The notes: a model not told the origin generated them from the letters alone. A DNA stretch of 45,105 nt from Thiomonas intermedia (GCA_020722545.1 DYKQ01000011.1:1-45105); one strand, 5' to 3'. Shown: positions 1-11,100, counted from the first letter of the stretch. Made by a program: numbers and translations.

Positions 1-131
1 CTGCCCTGCGGCAGCTTGGACGCAGCCGAATCCGAGCCGCTTGCAAGCGGCGAGGGGGACAAGAAAACTTGGGGCGGCCCGGCGTTTTCTTTTCTTGAGA
101 CAATAGGCTTGTCTCAGCTCGGTATCTGCTT

Positions 132-551
132 ATGCCCTCTCCCACCCCTCGCACCGATTGGCCTCAGGCCATCGTTCTGCACAAGTTATCTCGCGTGCTC
201 GAACTCACCTATGCCGACGGAACGCAATACCTCCTGCCGTTTGAGCTGATGCGAGTCTTTTCGCCGTCTGCCGAGGTACGCGGGCACGGGCCTGGGCAGG
301 AAACCTTGCAGACTGGCAAGCGTCTCGTCGAGATCGATAGTGTGATGCAGGTCGGGAACTACGCCATCCAGCCGCACTTCTCGGACGGCCATGACAGCGG
401 CATCTACAGTTGGGACTATTTGCATTTCCTGGGGCAAAACCAGGAGTCGCTCTGGGCCGACTATCTGAACCGCCTACAGGCTGCCGGCGCCGACCGCGAC
501 GCGCTCATGCCCGAAACCACGTCCAACGTGCACCACTGCTCGTCTCACTGA
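132..551 (+). CDS. DUF971 (gamma-butyrobetaine hydroxylase-like N-terminal) domain protein
   Basis: ORF with motif [31 protein letters not shown] and [22 protein letters not shown], typical of DUF971; directly upstream of ubiE as in betaproteobacteria. Confidence 0.9.
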   Translation: MPSPTPRTDWPQAIVLHKLSRVLELTYADGTQYLLPFELMRVFSPSAEVRGHGPGQETLQTGKRLVEIDSVMQVGNYAIQPHFSDGHDSGIYSWDYLHFLGQNQESLWADYLNRLQAAGADRDALMPETTSNVHHCSSH

Positions 552-580
552 GCCTCTCTGACCCTCGCATTGAGCTTCCC

Positions 581-1330
581 ATGTCCGATACCCAATCCAC
601 CTCTACCACCCATTTTGGCTACCAGCAGGTCACCGAAGATGAAAAGGCTGCGCGCGTGCGGGGTGTGTTCGATTCGGTCGCGTCGCGCTATGACGTGATG
701 AACGATTTGATGAGTGGCGGCCTGCACCGCGTCTGGAAGGCGTTCACCATTGCCCTCTCGGGCGTGCGCCCAGGTCAGCGCGTGCTGGATGTCGCCGCAG
801 GAACCGGCGATCTGTCGCGCGCTTTCGCCCGCAAGGTCGGGCCCACAGGCCTGGTGGTGATGAGCGACATCAATGGCTCCATGCTGCGGGTGGGCCGAGA
901 CCGGCTCATCGACTCTGGCGTGCTGGCGCCGACGGTCTTGTGCGATGCCGAAAAGCTGCCCTTCCCGGACGCGCAATTCGATCTGGTGAGCGTGGCATTC
1001 GGCCTGCGCAACATGACCCACAAGGACGCGGCGCTGCGCGACATGCAACGTGTGCTCAAGCCAGGCGGCAAATTGCTCGTGCTGGAGTTTTCCAAACCCT
1101 GGGCGCCGCTGCGCGGGGCCTACGACCTCTACTCCTTCCAGGTTTTGCCGCGCCTGGGCAAGATGGTTGCGGGCGACCCGCAGAGCTACCAATACCTGGC
1201 CGAATCCATCCGCATGCATCCAGATCAGGAAACCCTCGCTGGCATGATGCGAGAAGCGGGTTTCGGTCATGTGGATTGGCACAACCTCACGGCTGGCATC
1301 GTCGCGCTACACATCGGGCAAAAATTTTGA
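581..1330 (+). CDS. ubiE: Ubiquinone/menaquinone biosynthesis C-methyltransferase UbiE
   Basis: Start [20 protein letters not shown] motif [51 protein letters not shown]. Confidence 0.96.
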   Translation: MSDTQSTSTTHFGYQQVTEDEKAARVRGVFDSVASRYDVMNDLMSGGLHRVWKAFTIALSGVRPGQRVLDVAAGTGDLSRAFARKVGPTGLVVMSDINGSMLRVGRDRLIDSGVLAPTVLCDAEKLPFPDAQFDLVSVAFGLRNMTHKDAALRDMQRVLKPGGKLLVLEFSKPWAPLRGAYDLYSFQVLPRLGKMVAGDPQSYQYLAESIRMHPDQETLAGMMREAGFGHVDWHNLTAGIVALHIGQKF

Positions 1331-1416
1331 GCTGACGCAATGCAAAACGCGCACATTGAACTTTTCCATCGATCTGGTAACAAAATGTCAAATCTTCTCG
1401 ACTTTCTGGAAATTGC

Positions 1417-2331
1417 ATGAAAAAGACTGGTTTGCTTCGCACCCTTCTGACTTTCGGTCTGACGCTGACTCTCGCTCTGGGTCTCGCACTGAGCGCCGTC
1501 GATGCGCACGCCAAACGCATGGGCGGCGGCAAGAGCATGGGGCGGCAGAGCAATGCCGTTACGCAGCGCGAAGCGGCGCCGCCGCAACAGGCCGCGCCCG
1601 CCGCCACGCGTCAGCAGGCTGCGGCCACGCCGCCTGCCAAGCAGTCCAGCCGCTGGGGTGGCATTCTGGGGGGGCTGGCCGCCGGTCTGGGTCTTGCCGC
1701 GCTGTTTCACGCACTCGGCTTCGGCGGCGCGCTGGGCTCCTTCCTCGGCTCCGCACTGATGATCGGTCTGCTTGCGCTGGCCGCGTTCTGGATTTTCAGT
1801 CTGCTGCGCCGCAAGTCCACCTCCAACGAGTCCGCCCAGCCCATGCAGTATGCAGGCGCTTCGCAGGGCTATGCGCAGGCTCCGCTGGGCGTCGAAACGC
1901 ATATGCCGGCGCAGTGGACACCTGGCGCCGTTTCGCAAACCGCAAGTGGGGCGGGCATTCCGGCCGATTTTGATCGCGAAGGCTTTCTGGCGAGCGCCAA
2001 GCAGCACTACACCCGCTTGCAGCAAGCCTGGGATGCGGCTGATCTGAACAGCCTGAAAACCTTCACCACCGCCGAGATGTACGACGCCCTGGCTGCCGAT
2101 CTGCAGCAGCGCGGCATGACGCCCAACAAGACGGAAATCGTCACCCTCGAAGCCTCGCTGCTTGCGCTGGAAGAAACCTCGGCCGAATATATCGCCAGTG
2201 TCGAGTTCTCCGGTCTGGTGCGCGAAGAGACCTGGGGTGGCGCGAGCCCGGTGCGCGAGGTGTGGAACCTGGTGAAACCTCGCGATGGCTCCAGCGGTTG
2301 GCTACTGGCCGGCATTCAGCAGTTGAATTGA
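1417..2331 (+). CDS. Tim44-like domain membrane protein
   Basis: Signal/TM N-terminus, Ala/Gln-rich linker, Gly-rich TM segment, C-terminal Tim44-like domain (FDREGFLASAKQHYTRLQQAWDAADLNSLKTFTTAEMYDAL). Confidence 0.88.
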   Translation: MKKTGLLRTLLTFGLTLTLALGLALSAVDAHAKRMGGGKSMGRQSNAVTQREAAPPQQAAPAATRQQAAATPPAKQSSRWGGILGGLAAGLGLAALFHALGFGGALGSFLGSALMIGLLALAAFWIFSLLRRKSTSNESAQPMQYAGASQGYAQAPLGVETHMPAQWTPGAVSQTASGAGIPADFDREGFLASAKQHYTRLQQAWDAADLNSLKTFTTAEMYDALAADLQQRGMTPNKTEIVTLEASLLALEETSAEYIASVEFSGLVREETWGGASPVREVWNLVKPRDGSSGWLLAGIQQLN

Positions 2332-2365
2332 CGCACCGAATCTACCCAGCAGCCCTCTCACCCTA

Positions 2366-2397
2366 CGCCGCAGCCGCGCAAGCGCTGCGGCGTTTTT
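2366..2397 (+). terminator. Rho-independent terminator-like hairpin after the Tim44-like gene
   Basis: CGCCGCAG / CTGCGGCG perfect 8-bp arms (2366-2373 and 2385-2392) followed by TTTTT. Confidence 0.75.
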
Positions 2398-2470
2398 CAT
2401 GCAGCGCTTGCGCGACCAAATTCCTCAAGTCCGACAGATACCTAGAATGCGTCAATAAAGGCCATTCCTC

Positions 2471-3133
2471 ATGCGCATTCCCGACCTTCAGCCCTTGATT
2501 CCCGATCGCAATTCGCTGGTGCGCAGACTGCAGTCTCTGGTCTTGCCAGCGCTCAATCATCTGCTCGCCTCCGACCCTCACGCCCAGGACAAGCTTGGCG
2601 CCCATGCAGGCAAGACGGTGGTATTCACGGCACTGGGTATTGATTTGCCGTGGGAGATCGAACCGGAAGGTTTGCTGCGCATCGCAACGTCTACGGCGCT
2701 CGGTAAAGAGGAGGAGGCCGACCTGCGCATCACCCTCGATCTGGACGCCTTGCGTGAGGCCATCGTCAAGCGCGCGCCGCTGAATCTGACGGGCGCCCGC
2801 ATCACCGGAGACGCCGAGCTGGCCCAGACGCTGTCCTGGCTGATGGCGCATGTGCGCTGGGATGCTGAAGACGATCTCGCGCAACTCATCGGCGATATTC
2901 CCGCGCACCGCATTTCCCGGGTCGGACAGAACCTGGTGGCGCAAGGGCAGCAAACCTGGACGCGTGCCCACAACGACGCGCGCGACTGGTTTGCTGCGAG
3001 CCCGCGCGCTTTGGTCAGCCGCGTCGAATTGGCGCAAATGCAAGAACAAGTGCGCGAATTGCGCGATCAAGCCGCACGGCTGGAAAAGCGTCTCGCGCTG
3101 TTGCGCAAGCAATTCGGCGCCCGCGAGAACTGA
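2471..3133 (+). CDS. ubiJ: UbiJ / SCP2 sterol-binding domain protein (ubiquinone biosynthesis accessory factor)
   Basis: SCP2-like domain ([18 protein letters not shown]..., [15 protein letters not shown]) with coiled-coil C-terminus; sits between the Tim44-like gene and ubiB. Confidence 0.85.
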   Translation: MRIPDLQPLIPDRNSLVRRLQSLVLPALNHLLASDPHAQDKLGAHAGKTVVFTALGIDLPWEIEPEGLLRIATSTALGKEEEADLRITLDLDALREAIVKRAPLNLTGARITGDAELAQTLSWLMAHVRWDAEDDLAQLIGDIPAHRISRVGQNLVAQGQQTWTRAHNDARDWFAASPRALVSRVELAQMQEQVRELRDQAARLEKRLALLRKQFGAREN

Positions 3134-3140
3134 ACGACCG

Positions 3141-4712
3141 ATGCGCCGCCTGCTCCGCCTGCTGAAGATTGTTTCCGTCATCCTGCGTCACGGCCTGGAT
3201 GAAATGGCGCTGTCGAGCTTTCGCCATCCCTGGCTGCGCCGACTCGCCCGCGTGCTCAGCTTCGGGCGTCCGCTCAATCGTCCACGCGGCGAGCGTTTGC
3301 GTCTAGCGCTGGAGAGTCTGGGGCCGATTTTTGTCAAATTCGGCCAAGTGCTTTCAACCCGCCGCGACCTGTTGCCGCCCGACATCGCCGACGAACTCGC
3401 CAAGCTTCAGGACAACGTGCCCCCGTTCGACTCCGAGGTCGCCATGGCGATCATCGAGCGTTCGTTCGGCAGACCCATCGAAACCTTGTTCGCCACCTTC
3501 GAGCGCAAGCCGGTGGCCAGCGCCTCGATCGCGCAGGTGCATTTCGCCACCCTGCCCTTGCAACAGGGCGGCGCCGAGGTGGCGGTCAAGGTGCTGCGTC
3601 CGGGCATGCACAAAGTCATCGATGAAGACCTCGCGCTGATGCACACCATGGCAGCCTGGGTGGATCGGCTGTGGAGTGAGGGCAAGCGACTGAAGCCGCG
3701 CGAAGTGGTGGCCGAATTCGACAAATACCTGCACGACGAGCTCGACCTGGTCCGCGAGGCGGCCAACGGCACGCAACTGCGGCGCAATATGGCTTCGCTC
3801 GACCTGCTGCTGATTCCCGAGATGCACTGGGATCTGTGCCGCAGCGACGTGATCGTGATGCAGCGCATGTACGGCGTGCCGATCGGCCGCGTCGACGCGC
3901 TGCGCGCAGCCGGCGTCGATTTCAAGCAACTGGCCAAGGCCGGGGTGGATATCTTTTTCACCCAGGTGTTCCGCGACGGGTTCTTTCATGCCGACATGCA
4001 CCCGGGCAACATCATGGTCAGCCTGCAGCCCGAAACGTTCGGCCGCTACATCGCGCTGGACTTCGGCATAGTCGGCACCCTGTCCGACTTCGACAAAGAC
4101 TATCTGGCGCAGAACTTCATCGCCTTTTTCCGCCGCGATTACAAGCGCGTGGCCGAACTGCATGTGGAGTCGGGCTGGGTGCCGGCCGATGCGCGCATCG
4201 ACGAACTCGAAGCGGCGGTGCGCAGCGTTTGCGAGCCGCAGTTCGCCCGCCCGCTGAAAGACATTTCGCTCGGCCAGGTGCTGCTGCGGCTGTTTCAGGT
4301 TTCGCGCCGCTTCAAGGTGGAAATCCAGCCCCAGCTTGTGCTGCTGCAAAAAACCCTGTTGAACGTCGAAGGGCTGGGTCGCCAGCTCGACCCCGATCTC
4401 GATCTCTGGACGACAGCGCAGCCCTTTCTCGAAAAATGGATGAAAAGCCAGGTGGGCTGGCCTGCCTTCCGCAACAAGTTCAAGAACGAATCGACCCGCT
4501 ACGCGCAATACCTGCCGGAAATCCCTCGTCTGCTGCATCAGGCCCTGCTGGCGCAGGAAAAACGCGACGACCCCGTGCTGCGCGAACTGCTGCGGGAACA
4601 GCGGCGAACCAATGCCCTGCTGCAGACCCTGATGGCGTTCGTTGTCGGCTTCATCGTGGCCGTACTGCTGCTCGCCGCGGTGGACAGTCACTGGCTACAA
4701 CTCTTGTTTTGA
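3141..4712 (+). CDS. ubiB: Ubiquinone biosynthesis protein UbiB (ABC1/ADCK kinase-like)
   Basis: [64 protein letters not shown]-terminal TM. In-frame ATG at 3141. Confidence 0.96.
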   Translation: MRRLLRLLKIVSVILRHGLDEMALSSFRHPWLRRLARVLSFGRPLNRPRGERLRLALESLGPIFVKFGQVLSTRRDLLPPDIADELAKLQDNVPPFDSEVAMAIIERSFGRPIETLFATFERKPVASASIAQVHFATLPLQQGGAEVAVKVLRPGMHKVIDEDLALMHTMAAWVDRLWSEGKRLKPREVVAEFDKYLHDELDLVREAANGTQLRRNMASLDLLLIPEMHWDLCRSDVIVMQRMYGVPIGRVDALRAAGVDFKQLAKAGVDIFFTQVFRDGFFHADMHPGNIMVSLQPETFGRYIALDFGIVGTLSDFDKDYLAQNFIAFFRRDYKRVAELHVESGWVPADARIDELEAAVRSVCEPQFARPLKDISLGQVLLRLFQVSRRFKVEIQPQLVLLQKTLLNVEGLGRQLDPDLDLWTTAQPFLEKWMKSQVGWPAFRNKFKNESTRYAQYLPEIPRLLHQALLAQEKRDDPVLRELLREQRRTNALLQTLMAFVVGFIVAVLLLAAVDSHWLQLLF

Positions 4713-4724
4713 CGCTCCTCTGCC

Positions 4725-5585
4725 ATGCTCATGCCACAACGCACATTCCCCGACGGTAGCGCCATCCCCGCACTGGGTCTGGGCACTTGGCGTATGGGCG
4801 AACGCGCCGAGGCGCGCGCCGCTGAAATCCTTGCGGTGCGCGAAGCGCTGCGCATGGGATACCGCCTGATCGACACCGCCGAGATGTACGGCGAAGGCGG
4901 CGCCGAGAGCATGCTGGGCGAAGCACTACGGCTGGCGTTTGCCGCAGGCGAGGTGCAACGCGAAGACCTCACCATCGTCAGCAAGGTGTACCCGCACCAT
5001 GCCAGCGCCCGCGGGGTGGTCGAAGCCTGCGAACGCAGCCTGCGGCGCTTGAAGCTCGACCGCATCGATCTGTACCTGCTGCATTGGCGCGGCGAGTATG
5101 CGCTGGCTGAAACGCTGGCCGGATTTACCCGACTCCAGAGTCGCGGTTTGATCCGTCACTGGGGCGTAAGCAATTTCGATGTGGCTGATCTGGAAGAGCT
5201 GTTTGCGCTGCCAGGCGGATCGGCCTGCGCCGCCAATCAGGTCTATTACAGCCTGGGCGCGCGCGGCGTAGAGTTTGATCTGCTGCCCTGGCAGGCGCGC
5301 CACCGGATGCCGCTCATGGCCTACAGCCCCATTGATCAAGGCGCGCTCGGCGGCCACCCCGCGTTGCAGATGATCGGCCAGCGGCTGGGCGTCAGCGCGG
5401 CTCAGGTGGCGCTGGCCTGGGTGCTGCGTCAACCCGAGGTCATCGCCATTCCCAAGGCCGTGCGTACCGCGCACCTGCAAGACAATCTGGCCGCCGCCCA
5501 GTTGCAACTCTCGGCAAGCGATCTGCAAGCGCTGGACGCCGCCTTTGCCCCGCCAGGCCGCAAACAGCCTCTGGCGATGATTTGA
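4725..5585 (+). CDS. Aldo/keto reductase
   Basis: IPALGLGTWRMGE, YRLIDTAEMYGEGGAE, LDLYLLHW, GVSNFDVADLEEL, AIPKAVRTAHLQDN. Confidence 0.93.
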   Translation: MLMPQRTFPDGSAIPALGLGTWRMGERAEARAAEILAVREALRMGYRLIDTAEMYGEGGAESMLGEALRLAFAAGEVQREDLTIVSKVYPHHASARGVVEACERSLRRLKLDRIDLYLLHWRGEYALAETLAGFTRLQSRGLIRHWGVSNFDVADLEELFALPGGSACAANQVYYSLGARGVEFDLLPWQARHRMPLMAYSPIDQGALGGHPALQMIGQRLGVSAAQVALAWVLRQPEVIAIPKAVRTAHLQDNLAAAQLQLSASDLQALDAAFAPPGRKQPLAMI

Positions 5586-5664
5586 CCGCTGTGTTTGAGC
5601 TGTATGCTTGCCGCGCCTGCCGCGTCTGGGCACAATGCCTTCGTCCCCTGCAATCAACTACATC

Positions 5665-5940
5665 ATGTCTGATACACAAATCCGCGACACCCTGCAGCGC
5701 CTGCACACCGTGCTGCAATCGCAACCCGCCATCGACCCCGAGCTCCAGAGCCTGCTGCAGACCCTGGATCACGACATTCAGGCCGCACTCGAACGCAAGC
5801 AGACCGAATCGGCTCCCGCGCCGAACGACGATCTCGCGGAACAGGCGCAAACCCTGGCCACCCGTTTCGCCGCCGAGCACCCGAATGTCGATCTGGTCCT
5901 GCGCGAACTGCGCAGCCTGCTGCTCGGTCTTGGGCTATAA
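5665..5940 (+). CDS. DUF4404 family protein
   Basis: MSDTQIRDTLQRLHTVLQSQPAIDPELQSLLQTLDHDIQAAL...[13 protein letters not shown]. Confidence 0.75.
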   Translation: MSDTQIRDTLQRLHTVLQSQPAIDPELQSLLQTLDHDIQAALERKQTESAPAPNDDLAEQAQTLATRFAAEHPNVDLVLRELRSLLLGLGL

Positions 5941-6996
5941 AAACACCCGCTGCGCTGAAAGATCGCGAGCCATGCGAATGGCCGCAATCAGGCTGGAGGG
6001 GTCGGCAAGGTCGCGTCCGGCGATGTCGAACGCTGTACCGTGATCGGGGCTGGTCCGCACGAAAGGCAGCCCCAGCGTGACGTTCACGCCCTGCTCCACG
6101 CCGAGATACTTCACCGGAATCAGGCCCTGATCGTGATACATCGCCACCACGATGTCGAAGGCGCCCGGGTGCTCGGGCGGTGCGTGACGCGCGCGCATGA
6201 ACACGGTATCGGGCGGGTAAGGCCCGCTGGCGGCAATGCCCTCGCTGCGCGCCTGAGCGATCGCCGGGGCGATGATCCGCTCTTCCTCGTCGCCGAACAG
6301 ACCTGACTCGCCCGCATGCGGGTTCAGCCCGGCAACGGCGATGCGCGGCTGCGCCAGCCCCCAGCCACGGGCAGCCTGATGAGCGATGCGCAAGGTCTGC
6401 AAAACCGTTTCGGTCGTCACCGCATCGATGGCTTGCCGCAAGGCCATGTGCACAGTGACCAGCACGGTCTTGAGTTGCGCGTTGGCCAGCATCATGCGCA
6501 CGGGTACGCCGCCCGCGATGTGCTGCAGGATTTCGGTATGTCCGGGAAAGTTCACGCCCGCGGCATGCAGCGCCGCTTTGTGGATGGGCGCCGTCACCAC
6601 GGCGGCGACCCGACCCGCAAGGGCGTCTTGGGCCGCGGCTTCGATGCACGCATAGGCCGCCGCACCCGCTCGGGCGTCCACCTGCCCGGTGACGAGATCG
6701 GCAGGCAGCGCGACGATGGGCAGCACGGGAATGGCCCCGTGCGGAACCCCCTTCCACTCGGCCAGATCGTCGAGTTCCACGATGGCCGGACGGCTGCTGT
6801 CGGGTGAAAACCTCAGGGTGCGCGCCGTGCGGGCCAGCCAGGCCGCGTCGCCGTAGACCACGCACCCATTCGCCTCGCCTTGCGCAAAGGCCCGCACGAG
6901 GGTTTCGGGGCCGATGCCGCAGGGGTCGCCCAGGGTCAGGGCGATCGGGCGGCTGGGCGAAGATTCAGGCGGGGTTGTCGAGGTCGATAAAGACAT
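5935..6996 (-). CDS. pdxA: 4-hydroxythreonine-4-phosphate dehydrogenase
   Basis: [69 protein letters not shown]. Confidence 0.95.
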   Translation of the reverse strand: MSLSTSTTPPESSPSRPIALTLGDPCGIGPETLVRAFAQGEANGCVVYGDAAWLARTARTLRFSPDSSRPAIVELDDLAEWKGVPHGAIPVLPIVALPADLVTGQVDARAGAAAYACIEAAAQDALAGRVAAVVTAPIHKAALHAAGVNFPGHTEILQHIAGGVPVRMMLANAQLKTVLVTVHMALRQAIDAVTTETVLQTLRIAHQAARGWGLAQPRIAVAGLNPHAGESGLFGDEEERIIAPAIAQARSEGIAASGPYPPDTVFMRARHAPPEHPGAFDIVVAMYHDQGLIPVKYLGVEQGVNVTLGLPFVRTSPDHGTAFDIAGRDLADPSSLIAAIRMARDLSAQRVFL

Positions 6997-7708
6997 GGTC
7001 GAGTCCGTAGTGAGCGGCCAGATGGTCGCCGAGCGCACGAATGCCGTCGCGCTCGGTGGCATGGTGGCCGCAGGCCAGATAAGTGATGCCCATTTCACGC
7101 GCGAAATGCGCCGTGGGTTCGGAAATTTCGCCGCTGACAAAGGTGCGCGCCCCCGCAGCCCAGGCGTCTTCGATCCAGTCCTGCGCGCCGCCGGTGCACC
7201 AGGCCAAAGTCCCGACAGGCGCATCGGCCTCGCCCACCACCAGGGGCGTGCGCCCCAGATCGCGCGCAACGGCCTGCGCGAGTTGGCCGATAGTCGCTTG
7301 CGGCGCACTGCCCAGACAGCCCAGTTGCTGTTTGCCGAAGCGGCCCTGCACCGACCAGCCCAGCCGCCGCGCCAGCATGACGTTGTTGCCGACTTCGCCA
7401 TGCGCGTCGAGCGGCAGGTGATAGGCGAACAGGTTGAGATCGGCGGCGAGCAGCAGCCCCAGGCGTTTGCGCTTCTGGCGGATGATGCGTGGATCTTCTC
7501 CGCGCCAGAAGTAGCCATGATGCACCAGCAGCGCATCGGCCCGCAGCGCGATGGCGCGCTCGATCAGCGCCAGGCTTGCCGTGACGCCGGTGACAATGCG
7601 CGCAATCTCGTCTCGACCCTCGACCTGTAGGCCGTTTGGGCAATAATCGGTAAAACGCGCGCAATCGAGATAAGTATCGATTTCGCCCTGCAAATGGTCT
7701 CTGCGCAT
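6965..7708 (-). CDS. Nif3-like dinuclear metal center hexameric protein
   Basis: [80 protein letters not shown]. Confidence 0.93.
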   Translation of the reverse strand: MRRDHLQGEIDTYLDCARFTDYCPNGLQVEGRDEIARIVTGVTASLALIERAIALRADALLVHHGYFWRGEDPRIIRQKRKRLGLLLAADLNLFAYHLPLDAHGEVGNNVMLARRLGWSVQGRFGKQQLGCLGSAPQATIGQLAQAVARDLGRTPLVVGEADAPVGTLAWCTGGAQDWIEDAWAAGARTFVSGEISEPTAHFAREMGITYLACGHHATERDGIRALGDHLAAHYGLDHVFIDLDNPA

Positions 7709-7738
7709 GGTGGCCTTGAAGCGTGATGACGCGCCGCC

Positions 7739-8953
7739 ATGTGGGGAGACGTCTCCTCACTCGGTCTCTGTATGCGACGCCTCTGGCTGCTATTTTCCCA
7801 GACTGTGACGATTGCGCTCGCCGCGCTGTTCGTCGTTTCCACCCTCAAGCCGGAATGGGTGCGTTTCGGCGCCCCGGTTTCCACGCTGGCAAACGCACCG
7901 GCCGTCGTCACCATCCAGGACGCCCCGGCTGCGCCGGCCGCTGCGCCCGCTGCGGGAAGCTATAGCGCCGCGGCGCTCAAGGCCATGCCGGCCGTCGTCT
8001 CCATCACGACCTCGAAGGCTCCGCGCCGTTTGCCGGGCCATGACCCTTGGCTGCGCCAGTTTCAGGGCAGCCGCCAGCCGACCGTCGGCCTCGGTTCGGG
8101 CGTGATCGTCAGCCCGGACGGCTACATCCTCACCAACAACCACGTCATCGAAGGCGCGGACCAGATTGAAGTCAAGCTGTCCGATGGACGCGAAGCCCGG
8201 GCCGCCCTGGTCGGGCGCGATCCCGATACCGATCTCGCGGTGCTGCGCATCGGGCTGAACAAGCTGCCGGTCATCACTTTCGGCAGCGATGCCAACGTGC
8301 ATGTGGGCGATGTGGTGCTGGCCATCGGCTACCCGTTCGGCGTGGGCCAGACCGTCACGCAGGGCATCGTCAGCGCCCTGGGCCGCACCCAGCTGGGCAT
8401 CAACACCTTCGAGAACTTCATCCAGACCGATGCCGCCATCAATCCCGGCAACTCCGGCGGCGCGCTGGTGGACGCCAACGGCAACCTCATCGGCATCAAC
8501 ACCGCCATCTTCTCGCGCAGCGGCGGCTCGCTGGGCATCGGTTTCGCCGTACCCGTCTCAACGGCGCGCAATGTCATGCAGCAGCTCATCAGCACCGGGC
8601 AGGTGGTGCGCGGCTGGATCGGCGTGGAGCCTCAGGACGTGACCGATCAGCTCGCGCGCGCTCTGGATCTGCCGCATCCGGAAGGCGTGGTGATCATCGG
8701 CGTGTTGCGCAAAGGTCCGGCTGACGAGGCGGGCATGCGCCCCGGTGATGTGGTGCTCGATGTGGCGGGCAAGCCGGTAGTCAATACCGGCCAACTGCTC
8801 AACGCCGTGGCCGCGCTCAAACCCGGAAGCGAAGCCGCGATTCAGGTGCTGCGCGGCGGAAAGACCACCACCTTGCAGGTCCGCATCGGCGCCCGACCGC
8901 AGAACATCAGTCAGACGCCGCCCGCTGAATACGGCGAAGGCGTGCTGCCCTGA
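7739..8953 (+). CDS. DegQ/HtrA-type trypsin-like serine endoprotease with PDZ domain
   Basis: [59 protein letters not shown]-terminal PDZ. Confidence 0.94.
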   Translation: MWGDVSSLGLCMRRLWLLFSQTVTIALAALFVVSTLKPEWVRFGAPVSTLANAPAVVTIQDAPAAPAAAPAAGSYSAAALKAMPAVVSITTSKAPRRLPGHDPWLRQFQGSRQPTVGLGSGVIVSPDGYILTNNHVIEGADQIEVKLSDGREARAALVGRDPDTDLAVLRIGLNKLPVITFGSDANVHVGDVVLAIGYPFGVGQTVTQGIVSALGRTQLGINTFENFIQTDAAINPGNSGGALVDANGNLIGINTAIFSRSGGSLGIGFAVPVSTARNVMQQLISTGQVVRGWIGVEPQDVTDQLARALDLPHPEGVVIIGVLRKGPADEAGMRPGDVVLDVAGKPVVNTGQLLNAVAALKPGSEAAIQVLRGGKTTTLQVRIGARPQNISQTPPAEYGEGVLP

Positions 8954-8977
8954 GAAAAAAAGCGATGTCCGCAGTGC

Positions 8978-9802
8978 TCAGGCTGCTGGCGACTGCGCGT
9001 CTTTTTCTTCGTCGGAAGGCGGCGCCGAATACTTGACCAGATACTTCGCCGCGAGAATGCCGACCTCGAACAGCAGAATCATCGACAGCGCCAATGAAGT
9101 CTGCGACACCACATCCGGCGGCGTGACGATGGCCGCCACGATGAACGCCACCACGATGAAATAACTGCGCCAGGATTTGAGCTGTTCAACCGTCACCAGC
9201 CCGAAACGCACCAGCACCATGAGCACCACCGGCACCTCGAACGCGGTGCCAAACGCCATGAACATGGTCAGCATGAAACTCAAGTACGCCTCGATGTCCG
9301 GGGCGGCGGTGATCACTTTCGGGGCAAACCCCTGAATGAAGGTGAACAACCGCCCGAATACGAAGAAGTAGCAAAACGCCACCCCCATGTAAAACAACAG
9401 CGTGCTGCTGACGATCAGCGGCATGATCAGCCGCTTTTCATGGGTGTAGAGACCGGGCGCAACAAAGGCCCAGACTTGATAGAGCACTGCAGGCAAGGCG
9501 ATCATGAACGCCACCAGCAGCGTGACCTTGATGGGCACCACAAAAGGCGAGATCACGCCAATTGCGATCATCGTCGATCCCTTGGGCAGATGCGCGATGA
9601 GCGGTTGGGACAGCAGATCGAACAGACCCGAAGGGCCGGGGTAGATCGACAGCGCGATGAACACCACGCCGATGGCCGCAATGGCGCGGACGAGCCGGTT
9701 GCGCAGTTCGACCAGATGCGAGATGAACGGCTGCTCGGCCTCGGGGCTGTCCGGTGTCACTGTTTTCTTGGGGTCAGACACGGGCGATGCACTCGTTTGC
9801 AA
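8978..9802 (-). CDS. tatC: Sec-independent protein translocase TatC
   Basis: PFISHLVELRNRLVRAI, FEVPVVLMVLVRFGLVTVEQLKSWRSYFIVVAFIVAAIVTPPDVVSQ. Confidence 0.97.
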   Translation of the reverse strand: MQTSASPVSDPKKTVTPDSPEAEQPFISHLVELRNRLVRAIAAIGVVFIALSIYPGPSGLFDLLSQPLIAHLPKGSTMIAIGVISPFVVPIKVTLLVAFMIALPAVLYQVWAFVAPGLYTHEKRLIMPLIVSSTLLFYMGVAFCYFFVFGRLFTFIQGFAPKVITAAPDIEAYLSFMLTMFMAFGTAFEVPVVLMVLVRFGLVTVEQLKSWRSYFIVVAFIVAAIVTPPDVVSQTSLALSMILLFEVGILAAKYLVKYSAPPSDEEKDAQSPAA

Positions 9803-9848
9803 AGAGAGGATGGAACAGGCAGAAGAGGCGACGCATCAGCACGGCTGA

Positions 9849-10337
9849 TCAGCGTTTGACGCGATAACGCGCCATGCGCGCCGCACCCGACAAGGCATGG
9901 GTGCGCACACGCGCCTGCCGCCGGTACCACTGCGGAACCGTATTGCCCGAGAGCTTTTTTCGCTTCTTGGTCGGATAGTCCGGGCTGGGCAGACTGGGGG
10001 ACGAAAAACCATCGGCCATGGAAGGCCCTGACTCGCCACTCAGACCCGACGTGGCTTCCTTCCAGGCATCGTCAAAACTGCCCTGAATCTCGGCCACGTT
10101 GTCGCTCACCGACTTTTTCATGTCCTGCGCCGCGGTCTCAAGAGACGATTTCACGTTGCGCAGTTCTTCAAGATCGATTTGACGATTGACCTCGGCCTTC
10201 ACTTCAGCCAGGTAGCGCTGCGCGCGGCCCAGCAGATTGCCCGCAGTGCGAGCCACGCGCGGCAGCTTTTCGGGCCCCAGAACGACGAGCGCCACCAGGC
10301 CGATCAAGCCGATTTCGGACATTCCGATGTCAAACAT
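9849..10337 (-). CDS. tatB: Sec-independent protein translocase TatB
   Basis: MFDIGMSEIGLIGLVALVVLGPEKLPRVARTAGNLLGRAQRYLAEVKAEVNRQI. Confidence 0.96.
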   Translation of the reverse strand: MFDIGMSEIGLIGLVALVVLGPEKLPRVARTAGNLLGRAQRYLAEVKAEVNRQIDLEELRNVKSSLETAAQDMKKSVSDNVAEIQGSFDDAWKEATSGLSGESGPSMADGFSSPSLPSPDYPTKKRKKLSGNTVPQWYRRQARVRTHALSGAARMARYRVKR

Positions 10338-10412
10338 GGGCGGTCAGTGGGAGCAATGGCGCAGCAGGAGAGCCGAGCAAGAAGAGAGTTGCGGAAAAAA
10401 TAGGGACAAGAC

Positions 10413-10434
10413 AAAAAACCGGCATCGCTGCCGG
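10413..10434 (-). terminator. Rho-independent terminator-like hairpin between tatA and tatB
   Basis: Minus strand reads CCGGCA-GCGA-TGCCGG followed by TTTTTT; lies 19 nt past the tatA stop. Confidence 0.65.
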
Positions 10435-10453
10435 CTCGCGGTGAGGGCCAATT

Positions 10454-10696
10454 TCAGGAAGAGGACTTCTCTTTGGCTTGTACGTCAATGGCTTCCTTCT
10501 TGGCGCTGGCTTCAGCGGCAAGCTGTTTGTCGGCCTCGGCAGGTTTGTCATCTGCGCTGGCATCGCGCATGCCGTCCTTGAAGCCTTTCACCGCAGAACC
10601 GAGGTCGGAACCCATGTTCTTCAGCTTCTTGGTGCCGAACACCATCATCACAATCACCAGCACGATCAGCCAGTGCCAAATGCTAAATGAGCCCAT
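10454..10696 (-). CDS. tatA: Sec-independent protein translocase TatA
   Basis: [43 protein letters not shown]. Confidence 0.97.
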   Translation of the reverse strand: MGSFSIWHWLIVLVIVMMVFGTKKLKNMGSDLGSAVKGFKDGMRDASADDKPAEADKQLAAEASAKKEAIDVQAKEKSSS

Positions 10697-10720
10697 GATT
10701 TACTCCTTCGCCGCAAAAAA

Positions 10721-11071
10721 TTAAGGGGCCTGTTTTTTCCACGGACGGGGGCCGCCCATAACGTGCAAGTGCAGGTGAAACACTTCCTGCCCTCCGTTCT
10801 GGCCGGTGTTGATGACGGTACGGAACCCGTCATCACAACCCTGCTCACGCGCCAGTCGGGGTGCAAGCTGGAGCATTTTACCGAGTAAAGCCTGATGCTC
10901 AGCACCCACATCGAACAAAGACGATAGATGCAGTCGGGGAATGATCAGGAAATGGACGGGCGCGGCCGGGTGAATGTCGTGAAATGCGACCACATCCTCG
11001 TCCTGGTAAAGCACTTTGGCGGGCAGTTCACCCGCGGCGATTTTGCAGAAAATGCATGGGGAATCAGTCAT
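10721..11071 (-). CDS. hinT: HIT family protein (HinT-like)
   Basis: CIFCKIAAGELPAKVLYQDEDVVAFHDIHPAAPVHFLIIP ... HLHLHVMGG; in-frame ATG at 11071. Confidence 0.94.
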   Translation of the reverse strand: MTDSPCIFCKIAAGELPAKVLYQDEDVVAFHDIHPAAPVHFLIIPRLHLSSLFDVGAEHQALLGKMLQLAPRLAREQGCDDGFRTVINTGQNGGQEVFHLHLHVMGGPRPWKKQAP

Positions 11072-11100
11072 GGCGCGACGGCAACAGCGAGGGAAAAGAT

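Noticed and set aside
3354-4691. 445-aa minus-strand ORF
   Set aside because: Fully antisense to ubiB, which has strong conserved motifs.
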